NCBI GenBank assembly: GCA_016209035.1
Contig: JACQWX010000033.1
Coordinates: forward strand, 1 to 35,572
Reading direction: 5' to 3'
Origin: Elusimicrobiota bacterium
Lineage (GTDB): Bacteria; Elusimicrobiota; Elusimicrobia; UBA1565; UBA9628
DNA length: 35,572 nt
In this document: positions 1-8,748 of the stretch, in pieces
Layout of the letters: every line of letters starts with the position of its first letter
Numbering within the stretch: position 1 is the first letter of the stretch
Position numbers and translations under genes: made by a program
The notes under the pieces: generated by a model
Told to the model about the DNA's origin: nothing
The model's input: only the letters and a program-made list of their open reading frames with translations
The model's database searches: none

Positions 1-66
1 GACGACCTCCATGGCCGTGCCGACGCAGGCGAACAGGAACATCTTGAAGGGCAGGCTCGTCGCCAT
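1..66 (-). CDS. Start of a membrane protein (partial, runs off left edge)
   Basis: Only the first 22 codons are in the window. The peptide starts MATSLPFKMFLFACVGTAME and is hydrophobic, which fits a first transmembrane helix. Its ATG at 66-64 shares one base with the stop of the gene before it (TGATG), so the two are probably translationally coupled in one operon. The N-terminus vaguely recalls the small CmpB-like 'putative ABC transporter permease' membrane proteins, but this is too short to assign a family. Confidence 0.55.
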   Translation of the reverse strand, partial: MATSLPFKMFLFACVGTAMEVV

Positions 67-716
67 CAGGCCCCTTTGATCCGGAAGGACTTCAGGAACC
101 GCACGAAGACGTCGCGCAGGTCCACGTAGACCTCTTCGGACGAGGACAGACGGATGACGTAGTAGTCGTCGCCGCTCTCGATCACGGCGACGAAGTGGTG
201 GATGACCTGGCTGACCGAGGGGGCTAGCTCCGCGGGGACGAAGCGCGTCTCCCAGACCTCGAAGGTCCGAGCCAGCCCCTTGCCGACCGCGAACCTCTTG
301 ACCGGCGTGGATTGACGGCCGGTCAGCTTGTCGGACCGGCGCAGGGTTTCGATCGCCTGCTTGGCGGGCACGGAGGACCCGCCTCCGGCGGGTGCCCCCC
401 GGCCGCCGTCGACGAAATGGACGTCGATGCCGGCGCGATAGCTCCCGGCGGGGTCGTCCGGCCCGAGGACATGGACGGCGAAGCCCGCGGGCTCCTCCTC
501 CTCGAAGGCGTGCCAATCCAGCGGGAGCTCGCAGGTGAAGCGGCCCGAGGAGGGGGAGTACTTCCCGAAGTCGTCCTGGCCGCGGGCAAGCCGGGCCTCG
601 CAGGCGACCAGCAGCGCCGCGAGCAGGACGGCGCCACGGCGCGGTCGAGGACGGAGTCCGAGCGTCCCCTGCGCCATCAGGAAAGGTGTGGGCGACAGGG
701 GGCGCGGGGGAATCAT
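66..716 (-). CDS. Secreted PsbP/DcrB-like protein of unknown function
   Basis: This predicts 216 residues. Residues 14-40 form a signal peptide (Arg-rich n-region, then AVLLAALLVAC). The mature part begins near DDFGKYSPSSGRFTCELPLDW and ends VDLRDVFVRFLKSFRIKG. A 'smooth, P-x-x-W' start followed by strands and a final 'F...SFRI' helix is the layout of PsbP/Mog1/DcrB-fold proteins. The partial gene at the right edge of the window ends with a similar domain. The start at 716 overlaps the upstream stop (ATGA). An alternative ATG at 677 would begin right at the signal peptide; neither has a convincing ribosome site. The function is unknown. Confidence 0.7.
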   Translation of the reverse strand: MIPPRPLSPTPFLMAQGTLGLRPRPRRGAVLLAALLVACEARLARGQDDFGKYSPSSGRFTCELPLDWHAFEEEEPAGFAVHVLGPDDPAGSYRAGIDVHFVDGGRGAPAGGGSSVPAKQAIETLRRSDKLTGRQSTPVKRFAVGKGLARTFEVWETRFVPAELAPSVSQVIHHFVAVIESGDDYYVIRLSSSEEVYVDLRDVFVRFLKSFRIKGA

Positions 717-2830
717 GGGCGGAAGGCCCTCTCGGCCTTGACCAACTCGTCCATGAGGAGGGCGGAGCGGCGCAGGCTTTGGAGTTCGCCCTCCAGCCGC
801 CTGCACCGGTCCGCGGGGGCCCCGGCGCCAGGGCCTGCGGTCAAGGGGTCCGCGGTCTTCTCGATGTAGGCCAGGGATTCATCGAGCTGTCTCGCATCGA
901 CGAGCCCGGCGGACTTGAGGGCGCGGGCCTGAAGGCGCTTCGAGTCCGCGGCCGCCGACGCCCATCCCAAGGGCGGCCGGGACGCTCGCCCTCCGGGCTG
1001 GACCGCGTCCGCCGCGGCCGAGGCCTGGACCTCCTGGCCGGCCTTGCCCCGGCAGGACGAGAGCATCGTCTTGCCGAAGAGCTCGGCCTGGGCCGGCCCT
1101 GCCCTGCGCGGGTCCACGAGGCCGGCCTGGCCGGCGGAGAGCGTGTGGAGGATGTGGTCCCTGAACTCGGACGGGCTCCGGGTCCATTGCCGGTAGGACG
1201 CGCGCGTCTCCGGGTCGAGGAACTCGTCCGTCTTGAGGCTCTTCGCGACGGAGGCGTAGAGCATCATCTGCGCGGTCCGGGCGAACAGGGCCGAGGCATA
1301 GGGCGAGGCGTCCTGGCCCCGCCTGGCCATGTCGAGCTCGAGCAGCGCGGCCAGGAGGGTCCCGGCCTGAGCCTCCGGGGTGAAGGAACCGCGGCTCGAG
1401 CCGTCGTCGAATCGGAGCGTAGACCCCCACTCGGAGATATCGGTCCTCGAGGGGACGCTCTCGCGGTTCACGGCCTTCAAGCCGGGGACGGGAAGGCCGA
1501 GCCTGTGGTAGGCATCGGGGGATTGCGACAGGAGGACCTCGGCGCCTTTGAAGAAGAGCTTCTTGCGCTCGAAGATGACCGGTCCCGGGCTCAGGATGAC
1601 GGAGGCGGGCTGGCCGGCCCGCGGGCTTTCGGTCCAGGCCCTGATGCCGCGCCCGGACCGCACTGAGTCGACGGCGATGCGCGGCAGGAGCGTCATGACA
1701 AGGCTCAGACTCCGGTCCTTCGCGAACCGCGGGGCATGGTCCGACACCATCTTGAGGATGTCACGGACTTGGCGGCTGCAGGGGGCGTCCACAAGGAACT
1801 TCGAGAACTCCTCGGCCGTCACCTCCGCGACGAGGGCCGTCGGTGAAGGCTCTGTCTGCGGATGCGCCGCGACCTGGACCTGCGGTCCAGGGGCCGAAGG
1901 CCCAGGGGGCGGGGCTTTAGGCTCAGGAGCCGGCGGAGGCTGCGGCGGTTTGGGGCGGGCCAGGCGCTCGAATTCCTCAGCCGTCATGCCGGCGGGGACC
2001 CCTGACAAGGGTCCTTCGCTTGCGGCCGTCGCCTTGCCCGCCGCCCCCGGGGGAGCGGCTTGCCGCTGGATGCCCAGAGGCGTCATGAGAGGCGGAGCCA
2101 CCGGGACGGAAGGAGGCGCAGGGCTTGGCTCCGCCGCCGCGACCTGGACCCGCGGCCCAGGGGCCGAAGGCCCAGGGACCGTCAAGTCGAGCACCGGGGG
2201 TTCGGGGGCGTTGGGGTCGGGAGTCGTCATCGGGACCCGCTCCTCAGGCATCGGCTCACGCGAGCGTTCCGAAGCCTGGACCTTCGGTCCCTGGGCCTGC
2301 GGTCCAGGGGCCGAAGGCTCGGGGGCTTCGGCCCCATCGTCATCCTCGTGAAGGAGGCGCGGCGCCAGCGGAGCGCGCGGCAAGGGGGAGTCCGCGTCCA
2401 TGGCGTCGAGCTCGTCGCGATTGAAGTAGTCCTTGAAGTCCTTGCGCGTCTCGTAGCTGAGGTAGGCCCAATCGGCGCGCACGACCCGGCGGATGGATTC
2501 CCTCTCGTCGGCCGTCAGCTTCTTTTCGCCCTGGCTGCGGCTCAAGATCAAGTTGAGCGTGAGCAGGGCCTTGAGCCGCTGGCCGCTGATCAGCTTCTCG
2601 ACCACATAGGGCATCTCGCGCTCGAGGACGGGCTGGCCCGCGCCTGGCGCCCACACGGTGCCGTCCTGCCTGATCGTGTAGGAGCTCCGGAAGAGGAGGC
2701 CGAACTCGCGGTTCGACAAGGGCTTTGCGTTGACGTCGTACGGCTTGTCGGCGGCAGGCTCGGCCGCGAGGCTTGGCCCCGAAGTCAGGGGAATGAGCGC
2801 GGCCAGCAAGAGCGGGCGCAACGGTAGCAT
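713..2830 (-). CDS. Large secreted protein with Pro-rich linker, unknown function
   Basis: The product is 705 residues long with a clear signal peptide (MLPLRPLLLAALIPL...SLAAEP). Residues ~25-140 form a helical N-terminal region. Residues ~165-330 are a low-complexity linker built from repeats of the type APGPxxxGPxVQ. A C-terminal helical region of ~370 residues (from about EVTAEEFSKFLVDAPC) follows. The linker DNA carries short palindromes (1873-1891, 2143-2161, 2278-2290). I do not recognise a catalytic motif. It is the first gene of a minus-strand operon with the next two genes, and its -10 box lies only 8 bases before the ATG. Confidence 0.75.
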   Translation of the reverse strand: MLPLRPLLLAALIPLTSGPSLAAEPAADKPYDVNAKPLSNREFGLLFRSSYTIRQDGTVWAPGAGQPVLEREMPYVVEKLISGQRLKALLTLNLILSRSQGEKKLTADERESIRRVVRADWAYLSYETRKDFKDYFNRDELDAMDADSPLPRAPLAPRLLHEDDDGAEAPEPSAPGPQAQGPKVQASERSREPMPEERVPMTTPDPNAPEPPVLDLTVPGPSAPGPRVQVAAAEPSPAPPSVPVAPPLMTPLGIQRQAAPPGAAGKATAASEGPLSGVPAGMTAEEFERLARPKPPQPPPAPEPKAPPPGPSAPGPQVQVAAHPQTEPSPTALVAEVTAEEFSKFLVDAPCSRQVRDILKMVSDHAPRFAKDRSLSLVMTLLPRIAVDSVRSGRGIRAWTESPRAGQPASVILSPGPVIFERKKLFFKGAEVLLSQSPDAYHRLGLPVPGLKAVNRESVPSRTDISEWGSTLRFDDGSSRGSFTPEAQAGTLLAALLELDMARRGQDASPYASALFARTAQMMLYASVAKSLKTDEFLDPETRASYRQWTRSPSEFRDHILHTLSAGQAGLVDPRRAGPAQAELFGKTMLSSCRGKAGQEVQASAAADAVQPGGRASRPPLGWASAAADSKRLQARALKSAGLVDARQLDESLAYIEKTADPLTAGPGAGAPADRCRRLEGELQSLRRSALLMDELVKAERAFRP
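1873..2320. repeat. Cluster of short palindromes coding for the APGP linker
   Basis: Three related units lie within the linker of the secreted protein gene. The unit at 1873-1891 is a perfect 8-bp stem around a TGC centre (cctggacc/ggtccagg). The unit at 2143-2161 is the same with stem changes, and 2278-2290 has a 5-bp stem around TTC (ggacc/ggtcc). Each is followed by ggggccgaaggcccaggg or a close variant. A similar 19-base palindrome with a different stem lies in the NamZ gene at 14164-14182. Confidence 0.7.
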
Positions 2831-2870
2831 CGGAAGCGATTATATTAAATGTACTATCATACCCGGGCCC
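2831..2870. promoter_or_regulatory. Divergent promoter region, both sides near-leaderless
   Basis: This 40-base AT-rich gap separates two divergent genes. On the minus strand TATAAT (2844-2839) ends 8 bases before the ATG at 2830. On the plus strand TATCAT (2855-2860) ends 10 bases before the ATG at 2871. Neither start has a Shine-Dalgarno sequence. With the usual 6-8 base distance from -10 to start of transcription, both mRNAs would have leaders of 0-4 bases. Confidence 0.55.
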
Positions 2871-4361
2871 ATGGGTTCCCCCGGAGAGACGGCGGCGCGT
2901 CTCGTCTTCCCCGGGTTCACGCTGGGCGTCGACGATCCGGACGATGCGATGCGCCTCGTCGACCTGGGCGTCGGGGGTTTCTGCGTCTACCACGGCACGC
3001 CGGCGGAGGTCGCGGAGTTCTCGAGGAAGGCGGTTCAAAGGGCTGCGAGGCCCCTCCTGCTCTGCGCGGACTACGAGGACGGCCTGGCCTCGCATGTCGC
3101 CGGGGGGACGGCCTTCCCTTCCAACATGGGGCTGGCCGCCTCGGGAGACGATGCCCTCGCCTTCGAGAAGGGGCGGGTCACGGGCCTCGAGGCCAGGGCC
3201 TTGGGCGTGGGATGGGTCCTGGCGCCGGTGGTGGACCTGGCGACCCGGCCCGACAATCCCATCGTCAACGTCCGCTCCTTCGGCTCCGACCCCGGGCGGG
3301 TGAGCCGCATGGCGCGAGCCTTCATCAAGGGGCTCGCTTCCGGCGGAGTGCTCTCGTGCATCAAGCACTTCCCCGGCCACGGCGAGACCGGGCTGGATTC
3401 CCACCTGGGGCTGCCGACGGTCGCCCTCGGCCGCGAGGTCCTGGACGGCCGCGAGTTGGCGCCTTACCGGGACCTCAAGGAGGACGCGGACGCGGTCATG
3501 ATCGGGCACCTGGCGGTGCCGGCGCTCTCGGGCGGACGGGAGGTCCCGGCCACGCTCTGCCCAGAGATCATCTCGGGCGAACTGAGGGGGTTGATCGGGT
3601 TCAAGGGGCTCGTGGTGAGCGATGCTCTCAGCATGCACGCCGTGGCCAAGCGCTTCCCGGAGGCGGTCGCGGCGGAGACGGCGCTCGTCTCGGGCTGCGA
3701 CATCCTGCTGGCGCCGGGCGATCCCCGCCGACTCGTCTACGACCTCATGCGCAGGGCCGACGAGGCCCCGGCCGTGGCGGCTGCCGCGGCGGCCGCGGCG
3801 GCGCGGCTCGACGCCGCGCTCCGGACCCTGGCCGGACGCGGCGCCGCGGGCGGGGCCGTCGATGCCGGAGTCGTGGGCTGCGCCGCTCACGCCGGAGTCT
3901 CGGCAAGGCTCGCCTTGCGCTGCTTGGCGTGGCATCGGCCCTTGGCGCGTCCCCTCCCGAGGGCCATCGCCTACTTCGAGCCGGATGAGGGGTTCCCTGA
4001 CTGGGTCCAAGGGGCCGCATTCCTCGACGAGATCAAGGCCCTCGGCTTCACGGTCAGCCTGACGGCCTCGGCGGCCGAGGCCGAGTTCGTCGTGGCGGGG
4101 CTCTTCGTGTCCCCGCGAGCCTACGCCGGACGGATCCGGTACGGGGAGGAGGAACGGCGGCGCCTCACGGACGCCTGGGCCTTGGCCCGGGCGGGAGCGG
4201 CCGTCTCGTTCGGGAGCCCCTGGCTGCTCGAAGACGCGCCCGATGTCGCCGCTTGCCTGGCCGCGTTCTCGGCGTCGAAAGACGCCCAACGGGCCGCGGC
4301 CCGCGCGTTGGCGGGCAGACTCGCCGTCACGGGCAAGATGCCCGTCACGCTCAGGAGGTAG
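2871..4361 (+). CDS. nagZ: Glycoside hydrolase family 3, beta-N-acetylhexosaminidase (NagZ-type)
   Basis: The product is 496 residues. It should hydrolyse terminal beta-GlcNAc, in NagZ typically from GlcNAc-anhydroMurNAc-peptides during cell-wall recycling. The NagZ signature IKHFPGHGETGLDSHLGLP lies at about residues 162-181 and holds the mobile-loop Asp-Ser-His that supplies the acid/base His. The nucleophile Asp is in VVSDALSMHAV (~residue 250). A C-terminal domain of ~190 residues ends TGKMPVTL, the usual GH3 C-terminal motif. No signal peptide is visible, so it is probably cytoplasmic. I chose ATG 2871 because the conserved fold begins right after it and a -10 box lies just upstream. A frame extending further upstream would run through the divergent promoter. 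A symporter gene follows after 10 bases. Confidence 0.88.
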   Translation: MGSPGETAARLVFPGFTLGVDDPDDAMRLVDLGVGGFCVYHGTPAEVAEFSRKAVQRAARPLLLCADYEDGLASHVAGGTAFPSNMGLAASGDDALAFEKGRVTGLEARALGVGWVLAPVVDLATRPDNPIVNVRSFGSDPGRVSRMARAFIKGLASGGVLSCIKHFPGHGETGLDSHLGLPTVALGREVLDGRELAPYRDLKEDADAVMIGHLAVPALSGGREVPATLCPEIISGELRGLIGFKGLVVSDALSMHAVAKRFPEAVAAETALVSGCDILLAPGDPRRLVYDLMRRADEAPAVAAAAAAAAARLDAALRTLAGRGAAGGAVDAGVVGCAAHAGVSARLALRCLAWHRPLARPLPRAIAYFEPDEGFPDWVQGAAFLDEIKALGFTVSLTASAAEAEFVVAGLFVSPRAYAGRIRYGEEERRRLTDAWALARAGAAVSFGSPWLLEDAPDVAACLAAFSASKDAQRAAARALAGRLAVTGKMPVTLRR

Positions 4362-4371
4362 GACCCCCCCC

Positions 4372-5895
4372 ATGGAACCGGAGACTTGGTTTTCCAACCC
4401 CACGACGCTGGGCATCCTGGACTACGGCGTGCTATCTGCGTTCCTGGCCTTCATGTTCGGCCTCGGCTTCTACCACGGCCGCAAGGAGGAGAACACCTCG
4501 GACTTCTTCCTCGGCAGGAGGGCCATCCCGTGGTGGGCGGCGTGCCTCTCCTTCGTGGCGACCGAGATCTCGGCCATGACCATCATCGGCGTGCCGGCCA
4601 CGGGCTTCCGCGAGAACTGGAACTACGCCCAGTTTTTCATCGGCTCCGCGGCCTCCCGCGTCGTGATCGCCTTCCTGTTCATCCCCGCCTTCTATCACTT
4701 CAACTGCACCACCATCTACGAGTTCCTCAAGCACCGCTTCGGCAGCCAGACCCAATACGCGGCCACGGCCTTCTTCTTCATCACGCGCGTGCTCGCGTCG
4801 AGCGTCCGGCTCATGGCCGCGTGCGTGGCGGTCGCCGTGCTCATCGGCTGGCACAAGATCCCGGTGATCGTCCTGTTCGTGGTCGTCGGCGCCCTCTATA
4901 TCGGCCACGGCGGCATCAAGGCCGTGGTCTGGACCAATGTGGTCCAGGCCGTGGCTTTCCTGGTCGCCGGGATCGCGACCTTGGGCTATCTCGCGGTCAA
5001 CATCGACGGCGGCTTGGCGGCGGTGGGCTCCATCGCCGGCGCGGCCGGCAAGCTCCAGGTCATCAACTGGGGGCCGTCCCTGGCGGAGCCCCAGTTCCTC
5101 AAGAAGTTCTTCACGGACCCCAACATCATCTGGGTGGCCATCCTGAACGGCTTCTTCGGCTCCATGGCCGCTTTCGGCACGGACCACGAGATGATGCAGA
5201 GGCTGCTGACGGTCGAGACCCGCAAGGCCAGTCAGCGCACCATGCTGCTCAGCATGGTGGGGAGCTTCGTGGTGCTGATGATCTTCCTGTCGGTGGGGAC
5301 GGGCCTCTTCGCCTTCTACCAGCAGCACCCGGCCCTGCCGCTCCCGGCGCAGCTCGACAAGGTCTATCCCCATTTCGCGTCCAACGTGATGCCGGCTGCC
5401 TTAAGGGGGCTGGTGCTCTCCGCCGTCATCCTGGCTTCCATCGACTCGCCGCTCTCGTCCTTGACCGCCTCGTTCGTGACCGACATCTACAAGCCGCTCA
5501 TCAAGGCAGACGCCGACGAGAAGCACTACCTGAGGCTCTCGAGGGTCTCGATCGGCGTCTTCGCGGTCCTGCTCGGGGCGCTGGCCTATGTCTTCAGCCA
5601 TGTGGACAAGATGCTGTGGGTCGCGTTCAAGATCGGAGGGGTGACCTACGGGTCCCTGCTGGGCGTGTTCCTGCTGGGACTGCTCACCAAGCGTCCGGCC
5701 AACAAGGCCAACATCGCGGCCATGACGGCCATGGCCCTGATCAACGCCCTCCTGCTCTACCTCTCGGAGATCAAGGCGCTCCCGCTGGGGTGGAGCTGGC
5801 TGGTGATCCTGGGGACCCTCGGGACTTTCGGCCTGGCGTGGCTGCTGTCGCCGGTCCTCGACCGGGACCTGCACCGGCCGGTCCCCGCGGTCTAG
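4372..5895 (+). CDS. Sodium:solute symporter (SSS family)
   Basis: The product is 507 residues with about 13 hydrophobic helices, which matches the SSS family (LeuT fold). Typical features are the N-terminal DYGVLSAFLAFMFGLGFY helix, the DFFLGRR-x-x-PWW segment, and ATEISAMTIIGVPA in the TM2 region, where family members bind Na+ and substrate. LVLSAVILASIDSPLSSLTASFVTDIYKP is the conserved TM9/Na2 region and is broken here only for description. An AGGAGG at 4353-4358 inside the end of the hexosaminidase gene can serve as ribosome site. Pairing with NagZ suggests the substrate is an amino sugar, MurNAc-type sugar or sialic-acid-like compound; that is inference from context. Confidence 0.88.
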   Translation: MEPETWFSNPTTLGILDYGVLSAFLAFMFGLGFYHGRKEENTSDFFLGRRAIPWWAACLSFVATEISAMTIIGVPATGFRENWNYAQFFIGSAASRVVIAFLFIPAFYHFNCTTIYEFLKHRFGSQTQYAATAFFFITRVLASSVRLMAACVAVAVLIGWHKIPVIVLFVVVGALYIGHGGIKAVVWTNVVQAVAFLVAGIATLGYLAVNIDGGLAAVGSIAGAAGKLQVINWGPSLAEPQFLKKFFTDPNIIWVAILNGFFGSMAAFGTDHEMMQRLLTVETRKASQRTMLLSMVGSFVVLMIFLSVGTGLFAFYQQHPALPLPAQLDKVYPHFASNVMPAALRGLVLSAVILASIDSPLSSLTASFVTDIYKPLIKADADEKHYLRLSRVSIGVFAVLLGALAYVFSHVDKMLWVAFKIGGVTYGSLLGVFLLGLLTKRPANKANIAAMTAMALINALLLYLSEIKALPLGWSWLVILGTLGTFGLAWLLSPVLDRDLHRPVPAV

Positions 5896-6589
5896 CGCCC
5901 GCCGGTTCTAATCAGGAAGGCGGCGCTGTCTACGAACTGCGTCCCGAACCTACGAATCTCGGATGTTCGGGACGTACCATCTTCAGCCGCCCGCGGAGGA
6001 GCGCGCGCGGGCGCCGTCTTGGGAAAGTCCGCCGGCAAGCCTTGGTTGCGCAGCAGCCTTTCCCGCTCGCAGTCTCGGGTGATGACTGCCACGGGACGCA
6101 TAGGTCCGCCGCAGGCGCCGGGATGAACTGGAGCTCCCCGGTTACGCCCGCGCTCTTGCGCAGGGCGAAAATCCCGTCGGAAACGACCGCGTGGAAGTGC
6201 ACGTGCAAATTCGCTTTCCCCCCGAACCGCTGTACGACCAGGACCTGAGCCGGAGCGTATGGGCTCGATGGATCGCCGCCGCGGCCTGAGCGATCCGCGT
6301 AGAACCGGTTGATCGCCGAGGTCAGGATGCGGCTGATCTCGCCGGCAAGCGCGGGGTTGCGGTGGACGAAGAACCTGAGCCTCTTCGGCAGGGCCAGCAC
6401 CCACTGCCGATAGGGGACCCGGGGCAGAAGCCCGTCCATGGCCGTTGTGCTCTCAACGACGGCACGCCGCGAATCGCAAGACGGGCACGCCAGGCGCCTC
6501 TTGCAGCTCCAGGGGATGAAGACGCTCTCCCCGCATTGCCCGCACCGAAAACGGACAACGCCAAAGCGGAGGCCCGGACCCCCATTCGG
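5892..6589 (-). pseudogene. IS91-type (HUH/Y2) transposase remnant, truncated and frameshifted
   Basis: Reading down from 6589 gives the IS91 N-terminal zinc ribbon: CGQCGE, then SCKRRLACPSCDSRR (about 6548-6470). It continues in frame through PYRQWVLALPKRLRFF to the HUH motif HVHFH (6205-6191) and VVSDGIFAL. After IPAPAADL (~6104) the reading frame shifts; RDCERERLLRNQGLPAD then follows in the next frame and the sequence stops at 5892. The start, the C-terminal Tyr-containing part and the element ends are missing, so it cannot be active. It begins at the 3' end of the symporter gene and marks the left border of a degraded island. Confidence 0.8.
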
Positions 6590-6769
6590 GAGCCCGGGCC
6601 TCGTTTCAGCCCAGTCAGCCCAGCCTGGACTTCAGGCCGGCTTCTTCTCGCCCGACCCGGCGATCTTGATCTGCGAGAGCGCCTGGTAGAGCTGGACGCG
6701 CTGGGCGTTGGTCTTCTCGGCGTCCTTCAGTTGGCGACACGGCGCCTGTATGGCCTGCGGCGCCTTTGA
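6590..6769. other. Gene-poor stretch with a possible C-terminal gene fragment
   Basis: No intact gene is visible. On the minus strand, 6632-6745 encodes a peptide that looks protein-like (DAEKTNAQRVQLYQALSQIK, then a Lys-rich end) and then a stop. It could be the tail of a lost gene, since it has no start or upstream domain. I cannot name its family. Confidence 0.35.
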
Positions 6770-7093
6770 ACCTGCCGTTTGAGCGCGGGGTTCGAGCGGG
6801 AGCTGCGGCGGTTGCGGGACTACGGCGAGAAGGCCCATGAGTTCTCATTTTGGAGGGAGGGCAGCCACGAGATCGATCTCCTGGTCATGGACGGGCACGG
6901 ACCCGTTCTGGCCGTCGAATGCAAGGCCGGTCCTGACCTCATCAGCGCCCAGACCGTCCGCGCCTTTCGCGCGCGCTTTCCGAAGGTCCCGCTGGTCGTG
7001 GCGTCGCTGCACGACCGGGCGCCGCGCCGGACTGAAACCGGGATCGACGTATTGCCTTGGCCCGCGGCTCTGGAACGATACCAGCGGTTGTAA
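6770..7093 (+). pseudogene. C-terminal fragment of a DUF4143/AAA-type protein
   Basis: The frame is open only from 6770 because an in-frame stop lies at 6767-6769. The only possible start is a TTG at 6779, without a ribosome site. The peptide contains FSFWREGSHEIDLLV and GPVLAVECKAGPDL. These correspond to the 'W-R-x-x-x-x-x-E-(I/V)-D ... E-x-K' nuclease-like signature at the C-terminus of the ATPase family with DUF4143 domains. The ~300 residues that should precede it (Walker A/B, HTH) are absent. I therefore read it as a 5'-truncated remnant rather than a stand-alone gene. Confidence 0.7.
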
Positions 7094-7749
7094 CGCGCAA
7101 ACGTCTTCGGTTTCAGGGCGCGCGGCTCCGGCGAAATCGGTATCCTCACGTAGCAGGGCATCGCGTCAGCAGTTTGCCTGGCAGCGTCCGCCAATCCGGC
7201 GATCGCGTCCTGAAACACCAAATCCCAGGCACACCCCTCGACCCCTTCAACAAGCTCGACTTGCGAGGCGAGTCCATCCGGAAGGTAAAAGGAGTGAAGT
7301 CCTGATGAAGCCTGTGGACATGACGGGCCTGATGGACAGCGTGGACACCCTCCGGGTGCCCACAGTCCACAGTCCCTTGGACAGCACCCTTCGGGTGCAG
7401 TCCACATGCCCACGAGGCCGATGATGAAGTTTGTCAGAGAGAGGGAGGAAAAGCTAAAGTCAGAAACGACCCAGCGTCGCTACGCTCCGACACTGGCTGG
7501 GTTTGCCCGGGATTGTGACCGGGTTTGCTCCGGAATGGGTGGCGGTTTTGGCCGGAATACGCAACCCTAACCAGCGCTCAATCCGACCGCGCGATAACGG
7601 CACCCTCATGCGGAGTCCGCGGCGGCTTAGCGCACCGTTGATAGGGTGAGAGCCGGTAGGACGGTGTCGTCTCACAGGAAACCGGGAGATTCTGCCACTG
7701 TGGGCCGCTGGGCCGCATAGGTCCACCGGGAGTCGGACGAGTGTCGAGC
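7094..7749. other. Non-coding, degraded stretch with repeats
   Basis: No convincing gene is found in these ~650 bases. 7335-7412 holds a tandem hairpin repeat, listed separately. From 7460 to 7740 the sequence reads like worn insertion-sequence border DNA (for example ccgggtttgctccggaatg and similar half-repeats) and offers no protein frame. A short start-to-stop frame at 7304-7423 consists mainly of the repeat and is probably not a gene. Confidence 0.5.
7335..7412. repeat. Two tandem hairpin units (tggaca...gtccaca type)
   Basis: Two similar units follow each other. The first has the perfect hairpin cacccTCCgggtg (7346-7358) and the second gcacccTTCgggtgc (7384-7398). Both are flanked by tggaca on the left and agtccac on the right, so each unit is itself an imperfect inverted repeat. 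The centre CC-TNC-GG is the same as in the palindromes inside the coding genes at 1873, 2278 and 14164. Confidence 0.6.
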
Positions 7750-8688
7750 CTATCCTTTCATCGGCGCTTTGAAGACTTCAAGCCATTTCTTCATCTGCGC
7801 CTTGCCTTCATCGGGACGATCTTTTCTGCCCCACCCTATGAAGTGGTCTAGAATCCGTCCGTCCCGAAGGAAGTAGAATGTCGGTGAAGCGTAAAGATTG
7901 AAACCAGGGAAATCAGCGGCCTGGTTAACGATGTAGACCTTGTCGAAACCGAAATGGCTTTTCCACATGGCGACGCCGAAGGAGTCCATCCGCAGCGTCA
8001 CGATGAAACCATGCTCCCTGAAGGCCTCGACCAGGGTGCTGTCTTCCATTATCTGCGTCATGGCCTTCTCGGCCACCGGACAACCCGGCAGCATCACCAA
8101 GACGATCTTCGGCCCTTCTCCCAGCTTGAGGACTTGGAGCTCGGCTCTCCTGCCTCCTTCCGAGATGCTGAATGCGCGCCACCCAACCTCGGTCGATGTG
8201 CTGCCGTACACGATCGTGTCCGGCCCTGTGGGAAACTTGGCGTCCGGAAATCGCTTCTTCAGCGTGCCTGCCTCCGTGAACAACCTTGCCTCAAGGTATG
8301 TCTTGAACATGTCCTCAAGATCATCTTTTGTATGTATGTGACGGCGTATCTTCTCTTCCAATACCCGTTCCTGCATAGAAAGGCAGCGCTTCGACTCGGG
8401 CAGATAGAAGGCAACCCTCCGGGTGGCCTCGAAAAGCCGGCTGATGGTCTCGTCGGAATACGCCTTGAGTGCTTCTGGTGAAACGTGATGGTCCCTCAAA
8501 CTGAAGGCCGATTCCTGTAAAAGATCCTTCATGTCGGCTGGCGCCAAGTCGGCCGCGTTGATTCGCTGAACCACATGGCCTATCCTGGCCTCAGGGCTGA
8601 CGCATCCGCCGATGACAGCAAGCCCCAAGGCCGCGATGAAGATGAAATGTCCCTTCACAGGAACGGTATCCCCGGCGACGCGGATCAC
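7750..8688 (-). CDS. Lipoprotein with a thioredoxin-like C-terminal domain
   Basis: The product is up to 312 residues. A lipoprotein signal runs FIFIAALGLAVIGGC, with the lipid-modified Cys at about residue 29. A helical middle region follows. The last ~110 residues have thioredoxin-fold features: KIVLVMLPGCPVAEKAM where the redox helix would start (one Cys only, no CxxC) and YASPTFYFLRDGRIL with the cis-Pro and a following strand. It is therefore probably a membrane-anchored thioredoxin-like protein without disulfide redox activity. The start is uncertain: GTG at 8688 or GTG at 8658, the latter giving a better signal peptide. It lies 60 bases after the preceding secreted-protein gene on the same strand. 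GC content is visibly lower than in the flanking genes. Confidence 0.75.
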   Translation of the reverse strand: MIRVAGDTVPVKGHFIFIAALGLAVIGGCVSPEARIGHVVQRINAADLAPADMKDLLQESAFSLRDHHVSPEALKAYSDETISRLFEATRRVAFYLPESKRCLSMQERVLEEKIRRHIHTKDDLEDMFKTYLEARLFTEAGTLKKRFPDAKFPTGPDTIVYGSTSTEVGWRAFSISEGGRRAELQVLKLGEGPKIVLVMLPGCPVAEKAMTQIMEDSTLVEAFREHGFIVTLRMDSFGVAMWKSHFGFDKVYIVNQAADFPGFNLYASPTFYFLRDGRILDHFIGWGRKDRPDEGKAQMKKWLEVFKAPMKG

Positions 8689-8748
8689 GCAGGATCAGCC
8701 ACGGCTGCATTCATCAGAGAGACATGGGCTTGCGGCTGAGCGGCCCCC

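Noticed and set aside
1873-2320. CRISPR-like array in the repeat cluster
   Set aside because: The units are unequal, unevenly spaced and lie in frame inside a protein gene. There are no spacers of constant length and no cas genes.
4329-4345. Small palindrome coding TGKMPV at the end of the GH3 gene, at first taken as a dispersed repeat
   Set aside because: GH3 proteins of this type commonly end in a 'TGKLPV' motif, so this is native coding sequence and the 7-bp stem follows from its codons.
7304-7423. Short plus-strand gene starting at 7304
   Set aside because: The peptide is mostly the translation of the hairpin repeat (VDTLRVP / LDSTLRVQ) and has no other support.
7560-7740. Possible group II intron or structured RNA (ggtgagagccggtaggacgg and similar)
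   Set aside because: I could not find the domain V hairpin, an intron-encoded protein or consistent pairing. It looks more like worn insertion-sequence border DNA.
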